The notes: generated from the sequence alone by a model not told the origin. Shown: positions 10,723 through 21,260, numbered from the stretch's first letter. The stretch: DNA of 64,000 nucleotides from Comamonas testosteroni TK102 (GCF_000739375.1 NZ_CP006704.1:4402001-4466000); one strand, 5' to 3'. Program-made: numbers and translations.

Positions 10723-10940
10723 GATAAGACAGCAGCCTACGCGGCCCGTTCTCTCTCGTATCCGCAAGTGCCGCAGAGAAGACCCTCGGGTCGCCGGGAC
10801 GAACAAGCAAAAAAAGCGCAGGCTGGGTAGAATTGCGCCCATTGTCGCCGCCCCGCATCGCCGGTCGCGGCTTTTACGTTCTTACCCGCGTAGTTCAGCC
10901 CAGTTTTGCTCCGGCTGCATCGCCAACGCACTCACAATTT

Positions 10941-11861
10941 ATGTCGAACTCCCTGCACCCCATGCTCAACGTGGCCATCAAGGCTGCTCGCGCCGCTGGC
11001 GCCCTCATCAACCGTGCCGCACTGGATGTGGAATCGGTGCGCGTTGCGCAAAAGCAGGTGAACGACTTTGTGACCGAGGTAGACCAGGCTGCCGAGCGCA
11101 TCATCATTGAGACGCTGCTCAACGCCTACCCCCAGCATTCCATCCTGGCCGAAGAATCGGGCAGCGAGCACGGTGCCAAGAACTCAGACCATGTCTGGAT
11201 CATCGATCCCCTGGACGGCACCACCAACTTCATCCACGGCTTCCCCGTTTACTGCGTGAGCATCGCCCTGGCCTACAAGGGCAAGATCGAGCACGCCGTG
11301 ATCTATGACCCCAGCCGCAACGACCTGTTCACGGCGACCAAGGGCCGCGGCGCCTATCTGAACGAACGCCGCATCCGCGTCTCCAAGCGCACCCAGCTGC
11401 GCGACTGCCTGATCTCCACTGGCTTCCCCTTCCGCCGTGGCGACAACTTCAAGCAATACATGCTGATGCTGGGCGACGTCATGCAGCGCACCGCCGGCGT
11501 GCGTCGCCCCGGTTCGGCCGCCCTGGATCTGGCCTATGTGGCAGCCGGCTTTGCCGACGGTTTCTTTGAGTCCGGCCTGTCCATCTGGGACGTGGCTGCC
11601 GGCTCCCTGCTGGTCAGCGAGGCCGGTGGCCTGGTGGGCAACTTCACAGGCGAAGCCGACTTCCTGGAGCAACGCGAAATCCTGGCGGCCAACCCCCGCA
11701 TCTACGGCTCGCTGATCCCCGTGCTCGGCAAGTACAGCAAGTTCGCCAGCGCCGGCGAAAAGGCAGCCGTGCGCCAGGCCGTCAAGAGCGGTGAATTCGA
11801 AGCCCCCGCCGAAGAAGGCGCCGAGGCTGCTGCCGAAGAAGGCCAGAAGAACGCTGAATAA
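10941..11861 (+). CDS. suhB: Inositol-1-monophosphatase family protein SuhB
   Basis: A Mg-dependent phosphatase fold; in E. coli SuhB also joins the rRNA antitermination complex. 306 residues from ATG 10941 ([10 protein letters not shown]); an in-frame ATG at 10962 is also possible. Metal-site motifs are clear: [16 protein letters not shown], and [17 protein letters not shown] near the C-terminal side. After the catalytic domain there is a roughly 40-residue Ala/Glu-rich tail ([15 protein letters not shown]) absent from the E. coli protein. Divergent from trmJ; a TAGAAT at 10828 may be its -10 box, but no good -35 is seen. A strong terminator follows. Confidence 0.94.
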   Translation: MSNSLHPMLNVAIKAARAAGALINRAALDVESVRVAQKQVNDFVTEVDQAAERIIIETLLNAYPQHSILAEESGSEHGAKNSDHVWIIDPLDGTTNFIHGFPVYCVSIALAYKGKIEHAVIYDPSRNDLFTATKGRGAYLNERRIRVSKRTQLRDCLISTGFPFRRGDNFKQYMLMLGDVMQRTAGVRRPGSAALDLAYVAAGFADGFFESGLSIWDVAAGSLLVSEAGGLVGNFTGEADFLEQREILAANPRIYGSLIPVLGKYSKFASAGEKAAVRQAVKSGEFEAPAEEGAEAAAEEGQKNAE

Positions 11862-11887
11862 AAAAGGCGGTCGCCCCACGACTGCGG

Positions 11888-11922
11888 AAAGGGCCTGGTC
11901 CGGTGGATCAGGCCCTTTTTTT
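11888..11922 (+). terminator. Rho-independent terminator of suhB
   Basis: GGGCCTG pairs with CAGGCCC around a central GGTCC/GGATC region and runs into seven T residues. Confidence 0.88.
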
Positions 11923-12058
11923 ATTGCGGCCGCTCCGCTCCAGCCCAATCAATGCCTCTTGACCACACGCAAGGGACAGGCGGCGGAGTCTGCGCCTCTC
12001 CACAGAATCCACAAACTCCCGGTCCAGAATCTGCCCGACGACAAATGGGCAGAACAAT

Positions 12059-13132
12059 ATGATGGATTTCTTCAGCCAGCACTGGACGCTGGCCATTGAC
12101 TGGGTATCCGTGCATGCGGTGACTCCCGTGGTCAACGCACTCCATATTGCCGAGGCAGCGGGCGATCCGCGCGAGATTGCCGCCGGCATTCTGATCGCGC
12201 TGCTGCAGCTGTTTCTGATCGGCTGTGTGATGCGGCCGCTGGAGAGCCTGCTTCCCGCCGAGCACTGGGCCGACCGCCGCCACACCACCGTGGATCGCAA
12301 CTACACCCTGCTCATGCTGCTGGGCCTGTTTCCGCTGTTCAGCTTTCTGATCCTCATGCCGGTCGCCCATATGCTGGGCGGCGGCCCGTCCACCTCGGAA
12401 GCCAGCGGCCTCAAGGCCTGGGTTCCCTGGTTTGAAGAGCACCCCTATGTATTGTTTGCCGTGTACTACGTGGTCTACGACCTCACGTATTACTGGATGC
12501 ACCGCGCCCAGCACGTCATTCCCTGGTGGTGGGCCATGCACAGCATGCACCACAGCCAGCGCCAGATGAGCTGCTGGAGCAATGATCGCAGCAACTATCT
12601 GGACGGCATGCTGCAAAGCTTTGTGCTGGCCAGCGTGGGCCTGGCCATGGGCGTGGAGCCATCGGAATTCGCCATGCTGGGCCTGCTCAGCGAGCTGGTG
12701 CAGAACTTTTCCCACGCCAATGTGGCGCTGCGCCTGGGCTGGCTGGGCCGGGCGGGCGAGCGCCTGCTGGTTGGCCCGCGCTTTCACCGCAACCACCATA
12801 TGCTGCGCGATGCAACGCGCCCCGAGCGCCACAACTGCAACTTCGGCCAGGTCCTTCCCTGGTGGGATCAGCTGTTCGGCACCGCCCTCTATCACGATGA
12901 ACAGCTGCGCCCCACGGGCGTGAGCGACCCGGAAGTGGATGCCGACAACGAGCGCGGCGTGATCGCCATGCAGTGGTACACCCTGAAGCGCTTCTGGGGC
13001 GCGGTCAGCTGCCGCGCCGGCTGGCGGCTGGGTGATGTGTCCTTCGGGCCGGGCTACCGCCCCATTCATGACGACGATCAGGGCTCTGACCCTCAATCCG
13101 AGCAAAGCGTTCAGACGGCCTCTGCCAAATAG
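12059..13132 (+). CDS. Sterol desaturase / fatty acid hydroxylase family membrane protein
   Basis: A di-iron integral membrane hydroxylase, 357 residues. The three histidine clusters that bind iron are present: YWMHRAQH (about residue 145), MHSMHHS (about 162) and FHRNHHM (about 242). Hydrophobic helices occupy roughly residues 30-60, 80-105 and 130-150. The family hydroxylates or desaturates lipids, carotenoids or sterols; the lipid acted on here is not evident. ATG 12059 or 12062 may be used. The gene stands alone between the suhB terminator and mutS. The C-terminal 40 residues are polar and poorly conserved. Confidence 0.88.
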   Translation: MMDFFSQHWTLAIDWVSVHAVTPVVNALHIAEAAGDPREIAAGILIALLQLFLIGCVMRPLESLLPAEHWADRRHTTVDRNYTLLMLLGLFPLFSFLILMPVAHMLGGGPSTSEASGLKAWVPWFEEHPYVLFAVYYVVYDLTYYWMHRAQHVIPWWWAMHSMHHSQRQMSCWSNDRSNYLDGMLQSFVLASVGLAMGVEPSEFAMLGLLSELVQNFSHANVALRLGWLGRAGERLLVGPRFHRNHHMLRDATRPERHNCNFGQVLPWWDQLFGTALYHDEQLRPTGVSDPEVDADNERGVIAMQWYTLKRFWGAVSCRAGWRLGDVSFGPGYRPIHDDDQGSDPQSEQSVQTASAK

Positions 13133-13238
13133 CCAAAAAACAGCCATGCCCCCTGCTATTGGGCATCACGGATAATGGAGCATTCGGCGCCCGCCCAGCA
13201 CCGGTGTGGCGCCCCATGTATTGCATACCGCTGAAGCG

Positions 13239-15905
13239 ATGACCCAGAAAAGCACAGAAACCCCGTCGCTGGCCAATTTTCCCGATATGACTGACCTGTC
13301 GGCACATACGCCGATGTTCCAGCAATATCTCCCAATAAAAGCGCAGTATCCCGACACCCTCGTTTTCTATCGCATGGGTGACTTTTACGAGCTGTTCTTT
13401 GGCGATGCCGAGAAGGTCACGCGCCTGCTGGACATCACGCTGACCTCGCGCGGTCAGACAGCCGGCCAGCCCATTCCCATGGCTGGCGTGCCGTTTCACG
13501 CTCTCGAGAACTATCTGGGCCGCCTGATCAAGATGGGCGAGTCGGTGGCGATCTGTGAGCAGGTCGGAGAGATTGGCGCAGGCAAGGGCCCGGTCGAGCG
13601 CAAGGTGGTGCGTGTGGTCACGCCCGGCACGCTGACGGACAGCGAACTGCTGTCCGACAAGAGCGAAGCCATCCTGGTCGCCGTGCACACCGCCGGTCGC
13701 CAGCGCTGCGGTCTGGCCTGGATGGCCGTGACCCAGGGCCGCATCCATATGGCCGAATGCGCGGCCGATGAACTGGGTGCCTGGCTGTCGCGCATTGCGC
13801 CCAGCGAGGTGATCTACAGCGCAGGCGTCACCGAGCGCTTCGAGCAGGCATTGTTTGCCGTCAAGCACAGCAGCGCCATCAGCTGCCCTCTGTCTCCTCG
13901 CCCCGACTGGCAGTTCGACTCTGGTCTGGGCGAGCGCAAGCTGCTGGAGCTGCTGGGCGCGGCCAGCCTCAAGGCCTGGGAGGCAGAAGGCCTGCCGCTG
14001 GCCCATGGCGCCAGTGCCGCACTGCTGTCCTATGCAGAACATACCCAGGGCCGCAACCTGACCCACATCCACGCCATCCAGGTGCAGCGCGACGACGAGC
14101 TGATTGCGCTGCCGCTGGCCACGCGCCGCAATCTGGAGCTGGTCAAGACGCTGCGCGGCGAAGATTCGCCCACGCTGTTCTCCCTGCTGGACAGTTGCAT
14201 GACCGGCATGGGCAGCCGTCTGCTCAAGACCTGGCTGCTGGAGCCCGAGCGTAATCGCCAATCCGCCATGCAGCGCCTGGAAGCCATAGGCGTGCTGCGC
14301 GGCACGGGAGCGGGCATGGCACCCTGGCAAGCCTTGCGTGCCGAGCTCAAGGGCGTGAGCGATGTGGAGCGCATTACCGCCCGCATCGCCCTGCGCCAGG
14401 TGCGCCCGCGCGAGCTGGTAGGCCTGTCCAAAACACTGGAAAAAGCGAAGCTGCTGGCGCAATCCGGACAAGCGCCATCCGCCTATCTGACGCAGATCTT
14501 CAACGACCTGATTCCGCCCGAAGGCTGTGCCGAGCTGCTGGCCCGCGCAATTCTCGAAGAACCGGCGGCTCTGGTGCGCGACGGCGGCGTGATTGCCACG
14601 GGCTTTGATGCCGAACTCGATGAGCTGCGCGCCATCCAGAACAACTGCGACGAGTTTCTGCTGGAGCTGGAGGCCAAGGAAAAGCTGCTCACCGGCATTC
14701 CCAATCTGCGCGTGCAGTTCAACAAGGTGCATGGCTTCTATATCGAGGTCACCAACAGCTACAAGGACGCGGTACCCGAGCGTTTTCGCCGCCGCCAGAC
14801 GCTCAAGAACGCCGAGCGCTACATCACGCCCGAACTCAAGGCCTTCGAGGACAAGGCCTTGTCGGCCCAGGAGCGAGCGCTGCAGCGCGAGAAGTTCCTG
14901 TTCGAGCAGCTGCTCGACCAGCTTCAGCCCCATGTCCCCCAGCTCACGCGCGTGGCCCAGGCAATTGCCGCACTGGACGTTCTGTGCACGCTGGCCGAGC
15001 GCTCTCTGACGCTGAACTGGGCCGAGCCGCAGTTCGTCAGCCAGCCATGCATAGAGATCGAGGCCGGTCGCCACCCCGTGGTGGAAGCACGCATGGCCGA
15101 GACCTCCAGCGGCAGCTTCATTGCCAACCACACGCGCATGAACCTCAACACGCGCATGCAGATCATCACCGGCCCGAACATGGGCGGTAAATCGACCTAT
15201 ATGCGCCAGGTGGCCTTGATCGTGCTGCTGGCCAGCATGGGCAGCTATGTGCCGGCCGGCGCTTGCCGCCTGGGGCCCATCGATGCCATCCACACGCGTA
15301 TCGGCGCCGCCGACGATCTGGCCAATGCCCAGTCCACCTTCATGATGGAGATGACCGAGGCCGCGCAGATTCTGCATTCGGCCACGCCCCACTCCCTGGT
15401 GCTGATGGACGAGATCGGCCGCGGCACCAGCACCTTCGACGGACTGGCCCTGGCCAGCGGCATTGCCAGCCAGCTGCATGACAAGACCAAGGCGTTCACG
15501 CTGTTTGCCACGCACTACTTCGAGCTGACCGAGCTGCCCGCCAAGGCCAAGGCCGCCGTCAACGTGCATGTCAGCGCTGCAGAGTCGGGCAGCGACATCG
15601 TGTTTCTGCACGAGATCCAGGCCGGCCCCGCCAGCCGCAGCTACGGTATCCAGGTGGCCAAGCTGGCCGGCATGCCCGCAGGCGTTCTCAACCATGCGCG
15701 CCATGCACTGGAAGCCCTCGAATCCCAGGCCGGCGAGAACGAGCTGCAGGTCAATCTGTTCGATGCACCGGAGCTGGTGGACGCCAGCGCCGCCCTCAGC
15801 CCGCTGGATCAGGCCATGGCCGACGTCAACCCCGATGCACTGAGCCCGCGCGAAGCGCTGGAGGTGCTCTACCAGCTCAAGAAACTGAGCACCAGCGCCG
15901 CCTAA
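13239..15905 (+). CDS. mutS: DNA mismatch repair protein MutS
   Basis: The ATPase that recognises base mismatches and starts methyl-directed repair. 888 residues from ATG 13239; [10 protein letters not shown] at 13287 is a shorter alternative, as neither start has a good ribosome-binding site. The mismatch-reading Phe-X-Glu is in GDFYELF near the N-terminus. The core and clamp domains follow. The ABC-type ATPase has Walker [10 protein letters not shown], the [11 protein letters not shown] signature helix region and Walker [17 protein letters not shown]. The C-terminus ([13 protein letters not shown]) is the usual short tetramerisation tail. It is convergent with the chemoreceptor gene. Confidence 0.97.
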   Translation: MTQKSTETPSLANFPDMTDLSAHTPMFQQYLPIKAQYPDTLVFYRMGDFYELFFGDAEKVTRLLDITLTSRGQTAGQPIPMAGVPFHALENYLGRLIKMGESVAICEQVGEIGAGKGPVERKVVRVVTPGTLTDSELLSDKSEAILVAVHTAGRQRCGLAWMAVTQGRIHMAECAADELGAWLSRIAPSEVIYSAGVTERFEQALFAVKHSSAISCPLSPRPDWQFDSGLGERKLLELLGAASLKAWEAEGLPLAHGASAALLSYAEHTQGRNLTHIHAIQVQRDDELIALPLATRRNLELVKTLRGEDSPTLFSLLDSCMTGMGSRLLKTWLLEPERNRQSAMQRLEAIGVLRGTGAGMAPWQALRAELKGVSDVERITARIALRQVRPRELVGLSKTLEKAKLLAQSGQAPSAYLTQIFNDLIPPEGCAELLARAILEEPAALVRDGGVIATGFDAELDELRAIQNNCDEFLLELEAKEKLLTGIPNLRVQFNKVHGFYIEVTNSYKDAVPERFRRRQTLKNAERYITPELKAFEDKALSAQERALQREKFLFEQLLDQLQPHVPQLTRVAQAIAALDVLCTLAERSLTLNWAEPQFVSQPCIEIEAGRHPVVEARMAETSSGSFIANHTRMNLNTRMQIITGPNMGGKSTYMRQVALIVLLASMGSYVPAGACRLGPIDAIHTRIGAADDLANAQSTFMMEMTEAAQILHSATPHSLVLMDEIGRGTSTFDGLALASGIASQLHDKTKAFTLFATHYFELTELPAKAKAAVNVHVSAAESGSDIVFLHEIQAGPASRSYGIQVAKLAGMPAGVLNHARHALEALESQAGENELQVNLFDAPELVDASAALSPLDQAMADVNPDALSPREALEVLYQLKKLSTSAA

Positions 15906-15930
15906 GAACATGTCCTAAGCCTTGCGGACT

Positions 15931-15965
15931 CAAGCCCGGGCCCGATCTCTTCAGGCCCGGCTTGC
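15931..15965. terminator. Hairpin between convergent mutS and chemoreceptor genes
   Basis: AAGCCCGGGCC and GGCCCGGCTT form a long GC-rich stem with one bulge. There is no T run. Its place between two converging stop codons suggests shared termination. Confidence 0.45.
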
Positions 15966-15967
15966 GT

Positions 15968-17893
15968 TCAGGCCTCCAGCAGCTGCGGCTGCCGCTCCTG
16001 CACAGACGGGCGACCCTGGGGCCTGTCACCCAGCTTGAAGGCAGACACCTCGCCCATCAGGCGTGCGGCCTGCTCGCGCAGGCTGACTGCCGCAGCGGCC
16101 GACTGCTCGACCAGGGCGGAGTTCTGCTGCGTGGCATCGTCCAGCCCGGCCACGGACTGGTTGATCTCGGCAATGCCGCGCCCCTGGGTCTGCGAAGCAT
16201 CGCTGATCTCCTCGATGATCCGCGTCACCCTGGCCACGGCGTCCAGCAGTTCCTGCATGGTGGCGCCCGCATGCTCCACCTGCTGCGATCCGCTGCCCAC
16301 CTGGGTCACGGAGTCGGTGATGAGCTGGCGCACCTCCTTGGCGGCCTCGGCCGAGCGCTGGGCCAGGCTGCGCACCTCGGCCGCCACCACGGCGAAGCCC
16401 CGGCCCTGCTCACCGGCACGCGCGGCCTCCACCGCCGCATTCAGCGCCAGGATATTGGTCTGGAAGGCAATCGAGTCGATCACACCGATGATGTCGGCAA
16501 TCTTGCGCGACGCGTGGTTGATGCCTTCCATGGTCACCACCACCTGCTCGAACGCTGCACCGCCGCGCTCGGCCACGCCGCGCGCCGACTGCGCCAGCTC
16601 GCCCGCACTGCGCGTGGCCTCGGTATTGGCCTGCACGCTATCCGTCAGCACCGACAGCGATGCCGCCGTCTGCTGCAGGGCACTGGCCGCCTGCTCGGTG
16701 CGCTGGCTCAGATCCTGGTTGCCCTGGGCCACCTCTGAGCTGGCCACGGAAATCGAATCGGCGGCCTGGCGCACGGCCCCCACCATGCGCTCAAGCGACG
16801 AGACAAAGCGGTTGAAGGCCGAGGCCAGCGCCCCCACCTCGTCATTGCTCTCCACCGGCATGCGACGGCTCAGGTCGCCATGGCCATCGGCAATCTCCTC
16901 CAGCATCCGCGCCGCGCGTCCCACAGGTGCCGCAATCGCCCGGCTCACCAGCCAGATCACCAGCAGGCCTATGCCGCCGCCCACGAGGCCAGCCACGGCC
17001 GAGGTCAGCGCGATGGTGCGGCGCACGCCGCCCAGCACCTGGGCCTCGGGCAGCTCGGCAATCACATACAGGTCCAGCTCAGGCACGTAGGAAGAGGCAA
17101 TCAGCTGCCGGCCCGAGGGCGTCTCGTACATGGCATGGGCAAAGCGCTCGCGGTTCAGCAGCGCAGCGCTGAGCCCGGCACTGAAGCCGGGCCGGTCCTT
17201 GAGCCAGTGCTTGCCGTCCACCAGCGCCGGGTCGCGGTGCACGAGAATGCTGCCGTTGCCGCGCACCAGGGAGACCGAGCCGGACTCACCCACCTGGTAG
17301 GCGCGCACGGCCTGGGCCAGCCCGTCCACCGACAGGCCCAGGCCCGCAATGCCCTGCCTGCCCTGGCCCGCATCGAAGCGGACATTGATGAACAGCATAT
17401 AGGCGTTGGAGCTGACGTCCTTGTCGATCTCCAGCACCTGCGACTTGTCGCCGGCCAGCAGCTCGTAGAACCACTGGTCGCCCTGGCCCTTGGGCGCCAG
17501 CCTGCGCGTCACCCCCTGCTCGCCAAAGTACTGGCCCGTGCTGCCCGACACCCAGAACACCGAGGAGGCCCCGGCCTGCTGCTTGACCGCCTGGGCATAT
17601 CTGGCCCACGCGGCATTGCCGTCCTCGGGTTCGCCCGCAGCTTCCCAGTCCAGCACATAGCTGTTGCCGGCCAGGGATCTGGCCATGGCCAGCGGCGTGC
17701 CGATCTGGCGCAGGATGTCGTTACGGATCTCCCCCACCACGGCCGGCAGCTCCTGTCCCACCACACGCTCGCGCAGGCTGGCGCCTGTCAGCACAAAGCC
17801 CAGCGTCGTGGAAATCGCCACGAACAGCAGCAGGCAGGCCAGCATGCTGGACATGAGCTTGGTCCGTATCGACAGGTTGCGAAATGCGTGCAT
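15968..17893 (-). CDS. Methyl-accepting chemotaxis protein with dCACHE-like sensor
   Basis: A transmembrane chemoreceptor of 641 residues. A first membrane helix lies at about residues 13-34, then a periplasmic sensor of about 250 residues with Cache-type features ([28 protein letters not shown]), a second helix at about 295-320, a HAMP segment and a cytoplasmic signalling domain. The hairpin tip that contacts CheA/CheW is intact: [18 protein letters not shown], then [17 protein letters not shown]. The C-terminus lacks a clear NWETF-type CheR tether. The ligand is unknown. The gene is divergent from the Anbu gene and convergent with mutS; no other che genes are nearby. Confidence 0.93.
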   Translation of the reverse strand: MHAFRNLSIRTKLMSSMLACLLLFVAISTTLGFVLTGASLRERVVGQELPAVVGEIRNDILRQIGTPLAMARSLAGNSYVLDWEAAGEPEDGNAAWARYAQAVKQQAGASSVFWVSGSTGQYFGEQGVTRRLAPKGQGDQWFYELLAGDKSQVLEIDKDVSSNAYMLFINVRFDAGQGRQGIAGLGLSVDGLAQAVRAYQVGESGSVSLVRGNGSILVHRDPALVDGKHWLKDRPGFSAGLSAALLNRERFAHAMYETPSGRQLIASSYVPELDLYVIAELPEAQVLGGVRRTIALTSAVAGLVGGGIGLLVIWLVSRAIAAPVGRAARMLEEIADGHGDLSRRMPVESNDEVGALASAFNRFVSSLERMVGAVRQAADSISVASSEVAQGNQDLSQRTEQAASALQQTAASLSVLTDSVQANTEATRSAGELAQSARGVAERGGAAFEQVVVTMEGINHASRKIADIIGVIDSIAFQTNILALNAAVEAARAGEQGRGFAVVAAEVRSLAQRSAEAAKEVRQLITDSVTQVGSGSQQVEHAGATMQELLDAVARVTRIIEEISDASQTQGRGIAEINQSVAGLDDATQQNSALVEQSAAAAVSLREQAARLMGEVSAFKLGDRPQGRPSVQERQPQLLEA

Positions 17894-18049
17894 GGGAGAC
17901 CCTCTTCTAACCAGCTGTAAGCAAGTGTTCTATCAAGGGGCGGCATCTTCTCACGCATACAGGCTCTGCATCTCAGGGACTTCCTCAGCCCGGCCCTGCA
18001 CACGGGCTTGGATGGGGCACCGGCAACAGTTACAGGGCCGCCACCGGCG

Positions 18050-18105
18050 TTATTAAAACCCTTCTAAAATCACGTGGCAGCCTGCGTTTGCAGCTATCTA
18101 TTTAG
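18050..18105 (-). repeat. Dispersed intergenic repeat, copy (minus orientation)
   Basis: Read on the minus strand it starts AAATAGATAGCTGC and continues to a GAAGGGTTTTAA segment, matching the general plan of copies at 20081, 28607, 44007, 56901, 59770 and 63474. It lies in the divergent gap between the chemoreceptor and Anbu genes. Confidence 0.55.
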
Positions 18106-18166
18106 AAGCACTCAGCGCTTGCTGCGCCTGACATTCATACGTTTTTCATTATTGTCTCTATCACCC

Positions 18167-19150
18167 ATGACATACTGCGTCGCCCTCAAGCTCAACGCCG
18201 GCCTGGTGTTTCTGTCCGACTCCCGCACCAATGCAGGACTCGACCAGATCAGCACCTTCCGCAAGGTCATGCTGTACGAGCAACCGGGCGAGCGCTTCAT
18301 GGTGCTGCAATCGGCCGGCAATCTGTCCATCACCCAGTCGGTGCGAGAGCTGCTGGAGAGCTTTCAGCTGCACGACACGACCACGGACGAGATGCTGACC
18401 ATCTGGAATGTGCGCAGCATGTTCGATGCCGCGCGCGTGCTGGGCGCGGCCGTGCGCCATGTGCATGAGCGCGAGGCCACGGCCCTGCAGCGCGCCGGGG
18501 TGGACTTCAATGTCTCCATGATTTTCGGCGGCCAGATCCAGGGCGAGCGCATGCGCCTGTTCCAGGTCTATTCGGCGGGCAACTTCATCGAGGCCACGGG
18601 CGAGACGCCCTACTTCCAGATCGGCGAATCCAAGTACGGCAAGCCCGTGCTGGATCGCGTCATCACCTCCGAAACCCCGCTGGACGAGGCCGCAAAGTGC
18701 GCGCTGGTGTCCATGGACAGCACGCTCAAGTCCAACCTCTCGGTGGGCCTGCCGCTGGATCTGATCGTCTACGAGAACAACCGCTTCGCCACGGACCGCA
18801 TTGTCTGCCTGGACGCCGACAATCCCTATCTGCGCATGCTGCACGACAGCTGGGGCGAGCGCCTGCGCCATGTCTTCGACAGCATCGACGACCCGGCCTG
18901 GGACGGCGGCCAGACCGATACGCCGATTCGCATCCACAGCCCGCGCGCACATCCGCTGGTCAAGGTCGGCGCGCCCGTCGCCTCGCGCTCGGCCCATGGG
19001 CTGGGTGCAGGCAATAATCCGCCCGCCGCACTGCGCCAGCCCGTGGTGCCGGCTCAGGCGGGCCTGAGCATGGCCGATGAATACCAGCGCCTGCAGACGG
19101 CAGAGGAGCAGGCGCGCATGCAAAGACAGGCGGCGCTGTCCAGGCGCTAA
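18167..19150 (+). CDS. Anbu-type proteasome-like N-terminal nucleophile hydrolase
   Basis: Anbu is a bacterial relative of proteasome beta subunits and HslV. The start at ATG 18167 gives MTYCVALKL, so removal of Met exposes the catalytic Thr; Asp18 (SDSR) and Lys33 (TFRK) fill the usual active-site positions. The core to about residue 245 matches the family (VLQSAGNLSITQSVRELL, SNLSVGLPLDL). A further 80 residues, rich in Ala/Pro and ending in a charged helix, extend beyond the usual size of about 240. The usual Anbu neighbours (transglutaminase-like, alpha-E and circularly permuted ATP-grasp proteins) are absent here. A terminator follows directly. Confidence 0.88.
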   Translation: MTYCVALKLNAGLVFLSDSRTNAGLDQISTFRKVMLYEQPGERFMVLQSAGNLSITQSVRELLESFQLHDTTTDEMLTIWNVRSMFDAARVLGAAVRHVHEREATALQRAGVDFNVSMIFGGQIQGERMRLFQVYSAGNFIEATGETPYFQIGESKYGKPVLDRVITSETPLDEAAKCALVSMDSTLKSNLSVGLPLDLIVYENNRFATDRIVCLDADNPYLRMLHDSWGERLRHVFDSIDDPAWDGGQTDTPIRIHSPRAHPLVKVGAPVASRSAHGLGAGNNPPAALRQPVVPAQAGLSMADEYQRLQTAEEQARMQRQAALSRR

Positions 19151-19166
19151 ACTGATCGACACATCC

Positions 19167-19188
19167 AACGCCCCCATGGGGCGTTTTT
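19167..19188 (+). terminator. Rho-independent terminator of the Anbu gene
   Basis: AACGCCCC and GGGGCGTT form an 8-bp stem around a 3-base loop and end in a T run. It separates the Anbu gene from the following hydrolase. Confidence 0.85.
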
Positions 19189-19210
19189 ACTGTCCAGCCT
19201 GTCCCGCGCC

Positions 19211-20086
19211 ATGTCCCAGCACACTGCCACTGCCAGTACGACGAACACCCTGCCCGTGGTCTTCGCGCATGCCAACAGCTTTCCCATAGGCACCTATCGC
19301 CTGCTGTTTTCGCTGCTGCGCCAGCGCGGCATCGAGGCAGGGGGCGTGCAGCGCTTCGGCCATGACCCGCAGCGCCCCGTCACCAACCACTGGCCGCATC
19401 TGGTGGACGAGCTGATCGAATACATCGAGCAGCAGGTCGAGCGGCACGGCCGGCCGGTCTATCTCGTGGGCCACTCGCTGGGCGGCATTCTGAGTTTTCA
19501 GGCGGCCTCCAAGCGCCCCGATCTGGCGCGCGGCGTGCTGCTGATCGACTCGCCCCTGCTGGGCGGCTGGAAGGCGAACGCCGTGGGCCTGGCCAAGCAG
19601 ACGCAGATCGTGGCCTCGGTCTCCCCGGGCAAGATCAGCCAGCGCCGGCGCACCACCTGGGCCAGCAACGAGGAGGCGCTGGAGTATTTCCGTGGCAAGA
19701 AGGCCTTTGCCCAGTGGCACCCGCAGGTGCTGCAGGACTATGTGCAGCACGGCCTGGAGGACGACCAGGGCAAGCGCAGCCTGCTGTTCAGGCGCGAGGT
19801 GGAAACCGCCATCTACAACACCCTGCCCAGCAATCTCAACAACCAGCTCAGGCGTCACCCCGTGCGCTGCCCGGTGGCCTTCATCGGCGGTCGCTCGTCG
19901 GTGGAGATGCGCCAGGTGGGCATGGAGATGACGCAGCGCATCACCCGCGGGCGCATCACCATGCTCGACGGCGGCCATCTGTTCCCCATGGAGCGGCCCG
20001 AGGCCACCGCCGCCGCCATCGAGGCTTCGCTGCTCAATATGGAGCAGACCATTCTGCAGAAATCCGCTGGCAGCATCCATAAATAG
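19211..20086 (+). CDS. Alpha/beta hydrolase
   Basis: A 291-residue serine hydrolase of the alpha/beta fold with no signal peptide. The nucleophile elbow is GHSLGGI (about residue 95), the oxyanion strand is VVFAHANSFPIGTYR near the N-terminus, and the catalytic His lies in DGGHLFPMERPEAT near residue 260. The aspartate is probably in the strand around FIGGRSSVEMR. Esterase, lipase or C-C hydrolase activity is possible; the substrate is unknown. The gene starts 22 bases after the Anbu terminator, so it probably has its own promoter. Its TAG stop codon lies inside a dispersed repeat element. Confidence 0.85.
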   Translation: MSQHTATASTTNTLPVVFAHANSFPIGTYRLLFSLLRQRGIEAGGVQRFGHDPQRPVTNHWPHLVDELIEYIEQQVERHGRPVYLVGHSLGGILSFQAASKRPDLARGVLLIDSPLLGGWKANAVGLAKQTQIVASVSPGKISQRRRTTWASNEEALEYFRGKKAFAQWHPQVLQDYVQHGLEDDQGKRSLLFRREVETAIYNTLPSNLNNQLRRHPVRCPVAFIGGRSSVEMRQVGMEMTQRITRGRITMLDGGHLFPMERPEATAAAIEASLLNMEQTILQKSAGSIHK

Positions 20087-20170
20087 ATAGCTTGTACCGC
20101 CTGCCGTATCTGAATTTCAGCATCAAAACCATCTGAAATTCAATAGAAACAAGCGCTGGCAGCTATGAAA
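20081..20170. repeat. Dispersed intergenic repeat, two inverted arms
   Basis: The left arm begins AAATAGATAGCTTG and the right arm, read on the minus strand, begins TTTCATAGCTGCCAGCGCTTG. Inside, TGAATTTCAG (20111-20120) and CTGAAATTCA (20133-20142) form a perfect inverted pair. The left arm supplies the stop codon of the alpha/beta hydrolase. Confidence 0.65.
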
Positions 20171-20204
20171 AAAGCCGCTTGCAATCACGCAAGCGGCTTT
20201 TTTG
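20169..20204. terminator. Bidirectional terminator between the alpha/beta hydrolase and uppP
   Basis: AAAAGCCGCTTGC pairs with GCAAGCGGCTTTT, with A and T runs outside. It serves the converging hydrolase and uppP genes. Confidence 0.88.
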
Positions 20205-20222
20205 CGAACAGCGCCCAGTCGT

Positions 20223-21047
20223 TCAATGGTGCCAGTCCACGATGCCGGTATAGGCCGTCACCAACACGATGACGCCGAAAACGATGCGGTACCAGGCAAA
20301 GGGCACAAAGCTGTTGGTGGAGATAAAGCGCAGCAGCCAGCGCACGCACAGCCAGGCGCTGATGAACGAGAAGATCAGGCCCACGGCAAACAGCGGCACA
20401 TCCGCCATGGACAGCAGCGCGCGCTCCTTGTAGAGGCTGTAGACGCCCGCGCCGATCAGCGTGGGCATGGCCAGGAAGAACGAGAAGTCGGTGGCCGCCT
20501 TGCGCGACAGGCCCATGAGCATGCCGCCGATGATGGTGGAGCCGCTGCGGCTGGTGCCGGGCACCAGGGCAAAGCACTGCACCAGGCCGACCTTGAGCGC
20601 ATCGAGAGCCGTCATATCGTCCACCGACTGCACACGGGTGGCAGCGGCCGGCCGGTTCTCGGCCCAGAGAATCACGAAACCGCCGAGTATGAAGGTGGTC
20701 GCCACAATGACGGGCGTGAACAAATGCTCCTGCACGTATTTGCCGAACAACAGCGCCAGCACCACGGCAGGCAGGAAACCGATGAAGACGTTGAGCGCGA
20801 ACTTCTGCGCCTGGCGGCTGCTGGGCAGCTCCACCAGTGTGTCCCGGATCTTCTGCCAGTACACCAGCATCACGGCAAAGATGGCCCCGGTCTGGATCGC
20901 AATCTCAAACACCTTGGCCTTGCCGCCAACGAAGCCCATCAGCGACCCCGCCAGGATCAGGTGGCCGGTTGAGGAAATCGGCAAGAACTCGGTCAGCCCT
21001 TCCACAATGCCCATGATGGCGGCCTTGACCAGCAATAAAGTATCCAC
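20223..21047 (-). CDS. uppP: Undecaprenyl-diphosphatase UppP/BacA
   Basis: An inner-membrane phosphatase that recycles undecaprenyl pyrophosphate to the lipid carrier for peptidoglycan synthesis; it contributes to bacitracin tolerance. A GTG start at 21047, preceded by AAGGAC at seven bases, gives 274 residues, the normal size. The upstream ATG would add 11 unrelated residues. The two catalytic motifs are [13 protein letters not shown] near the N-terminus and [10 protein letters not shown] at about residue 165. Roughly eight hydrophobic helices are visible. The gene is single and convergent with the alpha/beta hydrolase. Confidence 0.95.
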   Translation of the reverse strand: MDTLLLVKAAIMGIVEGLTEFLPISSTGHLILAGSLMGFVGGKAKVFEIAIQTGAIFAVMLVYWQKIRDTLVELPSSRQAQKFALNVFIGFLPAVVLALLFGKYVQEHLFTPVIVATTFILGGFVILWAENRPAAATRVQSVDDMTALDALKVGLVQCFALVPGTSRSGSTIIGGMLMGLSRKAATDFSFFLAMPTLIGAGVYSLYKERALLSMADVPLFAVGLIFSFISAWLCVRWLLRFISTNSFVPFAWYRIVFGVIVLVTAYTGIVDWHH

Positions 21048-21222
21048 GCGAATCGTCCTTTGGATGCAGGGTTGAAGCAAAGGCGCTCATTATCCGCTCG
21101 CCATTTTCCCGTTCGCGCTCACAAGACCTTTTCCGGCCGCCGATCGACAGACAATCGCAAACTTTTACAAGACACGGTCGACGCTTCTGGGCAAAGTCAC
21201 GCGCTTGTGCTGCAATAGCTGC

Positions 21223-21244
21223 GCGCCGGTTGTCGGCGTTTTTT
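21223..21244 (+). promoter_or_regulatory. Terminator-like hairpin in the psiF leader
   Basis: CGCCG and CGGCG with a 5-base loop run into six T residues, 17 bases before the psiF ATG. The preceding AATAGCTGCGCGCC resembles the core of the dispersed repeat. It may be an attenuator or a repeat remnant. Confidence 0.4.
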
Positions 21245-21260
21245 CAAAAATCACACCATC

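Noticed and set aside
13005..15911. Minus-strand open frame of about 968 codons opposite mutS
   Set aside because: Antisense shadow of mutS; no recognisable protein features.
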